Positions 56,780-64,000 of a stretch of DNA of 64,000 nucleotides are shown piece after piece. Numbering within the stretch: the first letter of the stretch is position 1; every line of letters starts with the position of its first letter. A program made the translations under genes and the position numbers. The DNA lies in assembly GCA_030765055.1 (NCBI GenBank), contig CM060953.1, forward strand, positions 23,843,794-23,907,793. The letters run 5' to 3'. A model generated the notes under the pieces. The model was given only the letters and a program-made list of their open reading frames with translations, had not been told where the DNA came from and searched no databases. This DNA is from Mantis religiosa (Eukaryota; Arthropoda; Insecta; Mantodea; Mantidae).

Positions 56780-58309
56780 TACGGGTGCATTCAAGCTATA
56801 GCATTTCCTATATTTTTTTCAGGACTGGAAACAAATACGGACTTCTGGTTTTTTTTTAATACACGTGTACTTTTTGTGAATGCGTGACAGAGATGGCAGC
56901 ACTGTACTCTAGTGGCAGCGATGAGGGTTAGGACTGTTGTTGATACATAAAATGGTGACGTTTTCATTGCAAGAACATCGTGTAATTATTCGTTTTCTCC
57001 ATTTTCGTGGTGTGACACTTATTGAAATTAATCGCCAGTTGAGTGAGGTATGTGGTGATGTTCCCATGGATGTGTCTAATGTGCCTTCCAGGGTGCGACA
57101 GTTCAATGAAGGCAGAACATCGTGTGGCTACAAACCAAGACAGTCATGCCTGCCTTGGTAGCGTAGATGGTAGCGTGTCTGCCTCACGTGCAAGAGGTCC
57201 CGAGTTCGAATCTCGGTCAGGGTGAGTTACCTGGATAAGGTTTTTACGGGGTTTTCCCTTGTCCTGAAAGACGAATGTCGGTTAACTCTAAGCTCTACGG
57301 ACCCTGGGCCCATTTGGGCATCATTTCACCCATTCCATTCATTGTCCGATGTGACTTTACGCTGGAGGACGTAAAAAGACAGTCACGACCTCGTTCCAGC
57401 CGGTCTGACGACATGATCCACGAGTGGAAAACGTTGTTTTGGAGGATCGCCGATTAAGCGTTGATGACATCGCCTCTAACATTGACATTCCCGTGGGATC
57501 TATGCACACAATCCTGCATGAAGATCTGAAAATGCAAAAGTCGTCTTCCAGGTGGGTGCCACGGATGCTGACGGATGATCACAAGGCTGCGCGTGTGGCA
57601 AATTTTCAGACGATGTTGACGCGTAATGACGGCATGAATGAAACTTTCTTTCAATTGATTGCAACATTGGATGAGACGTTTCAACCCTGAAACGAAGCGC
57701 CAGTCAGCTCAATGGAAGCACAAAGACTCACCGCCACCAAAAATATTTCCGGTGAGTGCCAGTGCTGACAAAATAATGGTGGCTATCTTCTGGGATAACA
57801 GTGGTGTAATCCTTACTCATCGGCACAAACAGGCACTACGGTGACAGCTGCATCCTACTAAAATATTTGGAAGAATAAACTCCTCCCAGCATTGCGTGAA
57901 GAACGGGTGGTAAAGATTGGACGTCTGCTCTTTCATCAAGACAACGCACCAGCACATAGGGCGAACGCGACTCAGGTGTTTCTTCGTAACAACAACTTTG
58001 AAATAATTGCTCATGTTCCCTGCTCACCTGACCTGGCTCCTAGCGATTCTTGGCTGTTTCCCCATGATAAAAGACACTCTTCGCGGTCGCAGATTCACTA
58101 GTCGTGCATCTATTGCTTCAGCGATTTTCCAGTGGTCAAAATACACTACTAAAGAAGCGTTCGTAGCGGCCATGAAATCGTGGTGTCGTCGTTGTGAAAA
58201 ATGTGTACGGCTAGAGGGAGATTACGTTGAGAAGTGACACCAGTTTCACATTTTTCTTGTGATTACCTTGTGAGAAAAAAATCGCTGTTATAACTTGAAC
58301 GACCTCGTA
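56780..58309 (+). mobile_element. Mariner element carrying a SINE
   Basis: Ends are CGGGTGCATTCAAGCTATAG from 56782 and TAACTTGAACGACCTCG to 58307, with TA at 56780 and 58308. The transposase relic starts at ATG 56952 (MVTFSLQEHRVIIRFLHFRG). A family V SINE at 57147-57375 interrupts it after RTSCGYKPRQ. The frame resumes near 57386 with RPRSSRSDDMIHEW. Later blocks are DDIASNIDIPVGSMHTILHE (57424-57690), RWVPRMLTDDHKA, ATLDETF, DKIMVAIFWDNSGV (57659-57844), FHQDNAPAHRANAT (57892-58101) and CRRCEKCVRLEGDYVEK (58007-58237). Frameshifts and stops are numerous. It is the intact-order relative of the foldback at 29662-30793. Confidence 0.9.
57147..57375 (+). mobile_element. Family V SINE with 10-bp target duplication
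   Basis: AAGACAGTCA is repeated at 57137-57146 and 57376-57385, giving exact ends for a 229-bp SINE. The head is TGCCTGCCTTGGTAGCGTAG, the B-box is GAGTTCGAATCTC and the tail is GACGTAA. This copy inserted into the mariner at 56780-58309, so it is younger than that mariner. Confidence 0.96.
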
Positions 58310-58481
58310 GGTGCATTTTCAGACTTGCAGAAAGAAGAAAACAGAAACAATATTGTGGTTTGTGTATTTGTGTTTAAATCGAAAATATTAAAACAAGCAA
58401 CGGAAATATCTTCAAGAAAATTCTGCAACCTCCAAGGTGCAATTTTAATGGATATTGTTCAAAACTTTATTTTCTCAAAAA

Positions 58482-59397
58482 TACGAGGGTCGCTCAGTAA
58501 AGAATGATCACAAATTTTTTTGACAACGTACCTTTACTCATTCTCATAATTTTTATGGTCCTTCTCAAAATAGTCTCCCCTGAATGCGATGCACTTGTCC
58601 CAGCGTTTCTGCCAGTCTTCAAAGACATTCTGTAAACCATTTTTGAGAGAACCTTCAAAATCGCCTCCGCAGCCTTCACCACTGCTTCGGATGATGGATA
58701 ATGCCTCCCACGAAGGCGTTTCTTCAAGTTAGGGAATAGAAAAAGTCACATGCAGCTAAATCCGGACTATAGGGAGGGTAAAGAATGCACTTCACGTTGC
58801 TTCTTGCAAGATATTCAGTAACAACATTGGCAATATGCGGCCGCGCATTATCGTAGTGCAGCATCCAACCTGATTATGGAAATCTGGACTTTTGCGCCTG
58901 ACATGGACTTGCAATGTTTTCAGGACATCCCTGTAGTATTGTCCAGTTACTGATGTGTGTGCAGGTACAACATGCTGATAAACCATTCCATGAATATCAA
59001 AGAATGAGATGACCACAACTTTCCCAGCTGAAGCAACCACTTTTGCTTTTTGGGGGGCTGGTGATGAAGGAGATTTCCACACTGAGCTTTGCTGTTTGCT
59101 CTCAGGATCAAAATGATGTAGCCAAGTTTCATCAGCAGTGATTACGTTTGATAGAAACTCCGGATCTTCCTCTAACATCAACTTTAACTGCATGTTACCT
59201 CCATTGCAGCGGTAGGCGATACTGAACATGTCTGAACTTTCCTGGTTCTCACAGGCGGGAACCAGGATTACCAACAATAAAACTACTACGGCGCGTTTGT
59301 TTCACATTAAGCTAACAGCATATAATAAGATTTAATTTTATTGCTAAAAATTATGTCCGTAATAAATATTATCATTCTTTATTGAACAGCTCTCGTA
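58482..59397 (-). mobile_element. Mariner deletion derivative B
   Basis: TA-flanked ends are CGAGGGTCGCTCAGTAAAG and TCTTTATTGAACAGCTCTCG. On the minus strand ATGGAGGTAACATGCAG joins the start codon region to QLKLMLEEDPE, the same internal deletion as in 27769-28665. The ORF 58792-59277 then runs VITADETWLHHFDPESKQ, GKVVVISFFDIHGMVYQH and YYRDVLKTLQVHVRRK, before a frameshift ahead of the HDN motif. Terminal repeats look fit for movement in trans. Confidence 0.9.
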
Positions 59398-60602
59398 GTT
59401 GTCAGAATTTTATTTAAGATACCAATATAGCTCAAAAATATGTCAAATCTTCTGTAGAATTAACCGTTTCCGAAATATTTCTTTGTATTAGCTTAAATTC
59501 AAGTATTTGCTTATTAAATATTTCGTCTTTTCTTCTCGTGGTCATATGAACACACAACAATCAGAAGCCTAAGAGCGTTCTGCTAAAGTATCTCTGTCTC
59601 TCGCCATTTGTGTCCCATATGTTTACAACATGATCGTTCTAAACAAAACAAACGAAAGTGAAAAAACGCAACGTGGAGAAGATTTTGATTAAGTGTATGT
59701 GAAAATAAAATAAAAAGTAAAGTAAGGGAAGTAAATAACAGTTGTTGCTTGTAGTGCAGCAAATTACTAAAGCTAGTACAAGACTAATGTTAAACACCTG
59801 CAAGTTTGGCCTTATTCGGTGTGTAACAATCACAGTTGTTAAAACACACAGACAGAGGAAATATCGCATTAACCGCCAACCAGCGGCAAGTTTCGGGTCC
59901 ATTTACTCAAATAATGGGAGGAAAACCATAATTACATCTCCAGGCTGTTACATCGCATGCGGTTTTGTCCACCACACCAACTTCAAACGAAATCTACTTT
60001 TGCTGTCAATTCTCTTTTCCACCATTCTCTCCGTATATAATTTAACATAATCTGTAACTGCTTTTATTGCTTTTAAAGTTAAAAAAAGGCATTTGTGTTA
60101 TTTATTGTAAGTCGACACGTTCACTAATCCTGCTACTTTTTACTGATACTATCCACTCGGTAGCAGATACGTTTAGCAACATTAGGGTGGGCGTGTAATT
60201 GAACCTAAAAGAAGTGATAGAAGTTTCTATGGCAACAGGGCGATAGCCAAGTTAATGCAACACATCAGTAAAACATTAACATATGTTATTGCACTCCCAG
60301 CACCACTCTGTTCTAACAAACCCCTGTGATTTACGTAGGGCTCGGAAGTTGTTGACCTAAAAATTCTTTAAAAATTAGCTATATAATGCTCTTAAAATAT
60401 ACAAAAGGAACATAAAATGTAAAAAATGGCCTAACAAAAATTAATAATTTATTTCATAATAATAAATATATGGTTCGAATGACTTAGTAAATAATGCAAT
60501 TATTGCTACTAAATAATAAATCAATTCAAAATTCATGAGGTCATTTTCAATGTTATAAAATAAGAAAAAATAAGTTATTGTACCCATTAACCAAAACATA
60601 CC
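59398..60602. other. No recognised feature
   Basis: AT-rich. Overlapping frames at 59639-60050 on both strands have no motif. Confidence 0.45.
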
Positions 60603-60770
60603 TTAGTTAGCGTTGCAGTACACCACCATGGTGATCTTCAAGTTATCAAAAGTAAATGAAAGGCGGTTGTCAGCTAAAACTGTTTTGTACTTTGAGAAAC
60701 TTCTCTCCACTTCCACAGATGTTATAGGTGCATATTTGAAAAGCACTATGTCACTGCCTGTTAAATCCTG
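60603..60770 (-). pseudogene. hAT-like transposase C-terminal dimerisation domain
   Basis: The minus-strand frame ends at the stop 60603-60605 and reads DLTGSDIVLFKYAPITSVEV, ERSFSKYKTVLADNRLSFTF and DNLKITMVVYCN. The order APITSVEVERSFS.YK..L...R.SFT..NL is the C-terminal hAT dimerisation segment. The frame opens just after TTTTTTAACAG, which also fits a splice acceptor. The rest of the transposase is not visible upstream. It may be a transposon relic or the last exon of a domesticated hAT gene. Confidence 0.65.
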
Positions 60771-60862
60771 TTAAAAAATATTAGTACTGAAGTTTTCTCC
60801 TGACAATATATTGGCTTACTCGATATGAACTTTTAATCACAGATTATTTTAAACACCACCTA

Positions 60863-60935
60863 AAAGCCCATGTGTCAGGGTCAAGTCTGCCACGAGAATC
60901 GAACCTGGGCCTCCCGGATGTGGGCTATAGATGAA
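60863..60935 (-). repeat. tRNA-like SINE fragment, fourth family
   Basis: On the minus strand GGGAGGCCCAGGTTCGATTC (B-box) is followed by GTGGCAGACTTGACCCTGAC. It shares the B-box end and the GACCTGACC block with 24880-24992. Confidence 0.5.
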
Positions 60936-61353
60936 AATGTCCAATAAATTCGTGAAAAAGGAAATAAAATGACCGGAGAATGCATCTAAAAGTTAAAAAA
61001 ATATATTTATTATAAAAATGTGGCCAAAATGCATTTTTATGACATATAAAAACATATATAGCTAACGTATTTGTTCCAGAATGCACTTCATTTCCAATAA
61101 ACATCGTCTATGACTACTTCGAAAAAAGATGACTTTTCATCAATATCCGGGCCCTAGTTTTATGTTAATCGTGACAAACTTTTGTAGAAATGCTTAAATA
61201 ATATATTTTATTGTAGTTACATTATGATTACGGAACACAGTAATCTAATATTTTAAGAACTGACTCTGTGATGGCTTTAAGTCTATTTTATTTGCATGAC
61301 CAGGTACGATTATGAGAAAATACAAACCAGTTACAAGAAAGATCTCAAAATAT

Positions 61354-61699
61354 TGTCACCGAGTCATTGTGCGGCTGCCGCAAGCCGCAGCAGGCGCGTG
61401 GGCTCAGAATTAGACGCTTGCCGAGAGAAAGAGACAGAGATAGTTCCATCTTTCTTTCCCTGTGTCGCGAACGATCGACTGCATTCTAGAACATGACTGG
61501 AGGTATAAAAACTCCGCAAAGTGAATCCTTTCGTTTGCTTACGTCCAGCTGAGAACGAGACGACCTTGAAGACTGCTATTGTGTGTGTCACGTCTTTTTA
61601 CTGCTGCAAGGGGTGTACAAAGTTACTTTTTACTGCAATAAAGAACACTTTAAATTTATGCAAACAAGATTTTTAATTCTACGAACCTACAAAGTCACA
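61354..61699 (+). mobile_element. Solo LTR 3 (TG...CA, ATAT target duplication)
   Basis: The 346-bp unit starts TGTCACCGAG and ends ACAAAGTCACA, flanked by ATAT (61350-61353 and 61700-61703). It has a TATA box (GGTATAAAAACTC near 61504), a polyadenylation signal (AATAAAGAACACTTT near 61636) and the ending TTTTTAATTCTACGAACC, related to LTRs 1, 2 and 4. The remaining sequence differs, so it is a separate family sharing LTR end signals. Confidence 0.75.
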
Positions 61700-61703
61700 A
61701 TAT

Positions 61704-62783
61704 CTCTTATTACAATAAAATACAACAATTTATTAGAAACTTCACTAATATTTTTAGGAAATTATAAATTCTTCACATTACACAAATAATATTTAAATAT
61801 CGAAAACATGCAAATGCTGTTTCTACCCTTAAAAAATAAAAGATGATTACAATTTTAAAACATTTACTTATCAGTCTTGGTATAATAAAAATGTCAACAT
61901 TTTTTATAAAGAGGTTGGTATACTTTTGTGCCTCAAAATAAATATAATATACAAATTTATTCATTTTTTCTGTTCACATATAATTTCCGATAGTAAAAAT
62001 CGGGTGCATACCAATTTAACTGTTAAAATTACGACCGGGTTTACAAATGGAAGAACCAAACGTAATTTGGAAAGCTGAATGAAGGAATATTTCAGAAATA
62101 TTAGCTATAAACAGTGATTAATCAGCTGTGGCAGATCATTTATGGTCATGTAATCATGAAATAATTCCAGAAGTTAAATTATTAAAAGCATTTAAATGGA
62201 ATGGAAATATTTACCTCAAAAATAGAAATAACGTGATGAATGTTGAAATACCCCAATCGATTCTGTCAATAAGTTTGTTTACTTTCAGAGGTTGGTCATA
62301 AATAAAAAGAGAATACGTCACCTAGCGGCAGTAACGGTAACTACAGAAATAAACATCTCGGCTGAAGATGTAAATGATATTGTAAGGAATTCATAATTTC
62401 TTGAAAAGTTGAGTGCAATTTACAACAAAGTAATATATTTTATTGTAACATTTGTGTTGCTTCGTTATTAGCTTCAGTTTTAGGTATAAGCTGTGCTTTA
62501 ATAAAATCTATAATTGTTACACGGTAATATTGTATCTATTTGTTAGGTCTATCAATTACACAAAAGTCATTCAGATTGTCATGGACTTCAGAAGATATGC
62601 TCAAAAAATGTAATACCTAGTTTAATTTGTCATAAATATGTGTTAAATAAAATGTACTTTAATCATAATTACTAAATTCATTTCAAAAAATCCAAATTTT
62701 CCAACAAGTTTCCATGTAAACCGTAGTTCTGAATTGCTTGTTATTGATTTGACTTTAAGATCGTGAAATAAGACATTATTATT
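61704..62783. other. No recognised feature
   Basis: AT-rich sequence with no long frame. Confidence 0.45.
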
Positions 62784-62908
<125 letters not shown>

Positions 62909-64000
62909 ATTATTTAAGAGAAGCAAAATTTCGTAATCATCACGTAGCAGTCAGTTTTTAAAACATTTGACAATCACTTAGAGCCTACTGTATCACATAT
63001 TCCCTGAACTCAACAAAATTAACAGTAAGATAAAGTTTACCTCGATTAACATGCAATTCTTCAGTCGTTCTGGCTGTCAAAACCCAGAGAGACCTCAGAC
63101 ATTTCCTCTCCAATTGTCATTTCATTTCTGTTTCACGAGAGAACGGACCTTGCATTTAAAAACGTTTCTGATGCGATACTGGTATTGCTCCTTACTCGTG
63201 AGTATTATAATGTTAGAAGCAGGCTTACTGACGGATGATGCTGATAATATGGACCCGTCTAGACAGATAGCCGCTACTGAAAACAAGTTGCCTTAAATGG
63301 CCTCTGGACACTGAGCTCTCCTTCAAAATTAAATTGACGAATTCCTGGTCATCCAGTGCGGCTAGAGCGGGTACCAAGGACAGGAATTCGTGGAATAATA
63401 AACTCACACACAGAGTATTTATCGAAGAGTATTCGGTAACGTCGCTCTTGGTCAGTAAACCAATATTCTGACTGGATATGTATCTACTGGTTAACTCATT
63501 TTGATCATCGAACACCGTTGTGGGCCTATTGGTGAGAGGCAAGTAGCTAAGTTGATTGGCTGTGGCTTATCAATGATATTTTTATTACGTAAGTAGGAAG
63601 GTATGTTTCTGTCAGTTGCAACAATCAAAATCAAAAATGCAAACCTACAAATTGTACAAGGTGTTTTGAAAAGCTCTTTTTTAGAAAGTTTATAGTAAAA
63701 GTGGACATTTTACTAGTTCAAAACTATGTTAAAAATAGAAAGTTCTTCTGCTTAGTGCTCAAAAGCTTTCAACGCGTCGGTAATGCCAACTTTGGTCTCC
63801 TGCAGAATGTGACAATCGCCTCCTTCAAGGAGGCCATGAGTTAAAAAGCACTTGTATAAAACTGTAGGTCATTTGAATGTAATTAAGGACTATACTGAGC
63901 CTGTTGAAATTTTACAAGCACCAGAGAGGGTGACATTATCCTAACTACTTCAAAATCGAACAATGGGTCTACAGTAAATCATGTAACGAGTAATTGAATT
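62909..64000. other. No recognised feature
   Basis: Frames at 63051-63296 (plus) and 63225-63542 (minus) overlap each other and lack a motif. The stretch 63220-63400 is somewhat GC-richer. Confidence 0.4.

Overview
This window looks like a repeat-rich insect chromosome segment. It is AT-rich, has no long host open reading frames, and consists largely of transposon relics. Mariner, Tc1, tRNA-derived SINE and Jockey-type LINE remains occur together, which fits an insect with a large genome. A cockroach or termite (Blattodea) is my best guess, but it rests on general resemblance only. I found no confident host gene, rRNA, functional tRNA gene or CRISPR array.

Layout. Positions 1-620 hold a broken minus-strand relic of an orphan repetitive insect protein. 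A head-to-head tRNA-like repeat follows at 2.4-3.1 kb. A dead mariner lies at 4.28-7.23 kb, and the 3' end of its transposase gene has expanded into about 21 tandem 85-bp units. From 9 to 20 kb there are SINEs, an inverted-repeat (foldback) transposase relic, a mini-mariner with a short fused ORF, a Jockey-like LINE tail and a decayed mariner. From 20.4 to 23.7 kb two solo LTRs, each with a 4-bp target duplication, bracket a Tc1 element whose transposase is open except for one stop codon. From 24 to 31 kb lie a DDE transposase fragment, a LINE reverse transcriptase relic interrupted by a SINE, a mariner deletion derivative and a foldback mariner. From 31 to 48 kb there are further SINEs, including two in which the SINE body is repeated in about 107-bp units (4 and about 10 copies). 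This stretch also has a DDE fragment, a fourth LTR and a cluster of tRNA-like dimers. Positions 48.5-53.0 kb are almost free of recognisable repeats. From 53 to 64 kb there are a transposase N-terminal relic, a mariner carrying a SINE with a 10-bp target duplication, another mariner deletion derivative, a hAT C-terminal relic, a solo LTR and a (CT)n tract.

Four tRNA-related repeat families recur. Family V resembles tRNA-Val(CAC) and has 16 copies or fragments. Family G resembles tRNA-Glu(CTC) and has 3 copies, all on the minus strand. Family P has an internal tRNA-like domain and repeatedly forms inverted dimers. A fourth family is seen only as two fragments. None of these elements work together as a pathway. 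What links them is structural rearrangement: tandem amplification of element parts, inverted dimers and internally deleted derivatives.
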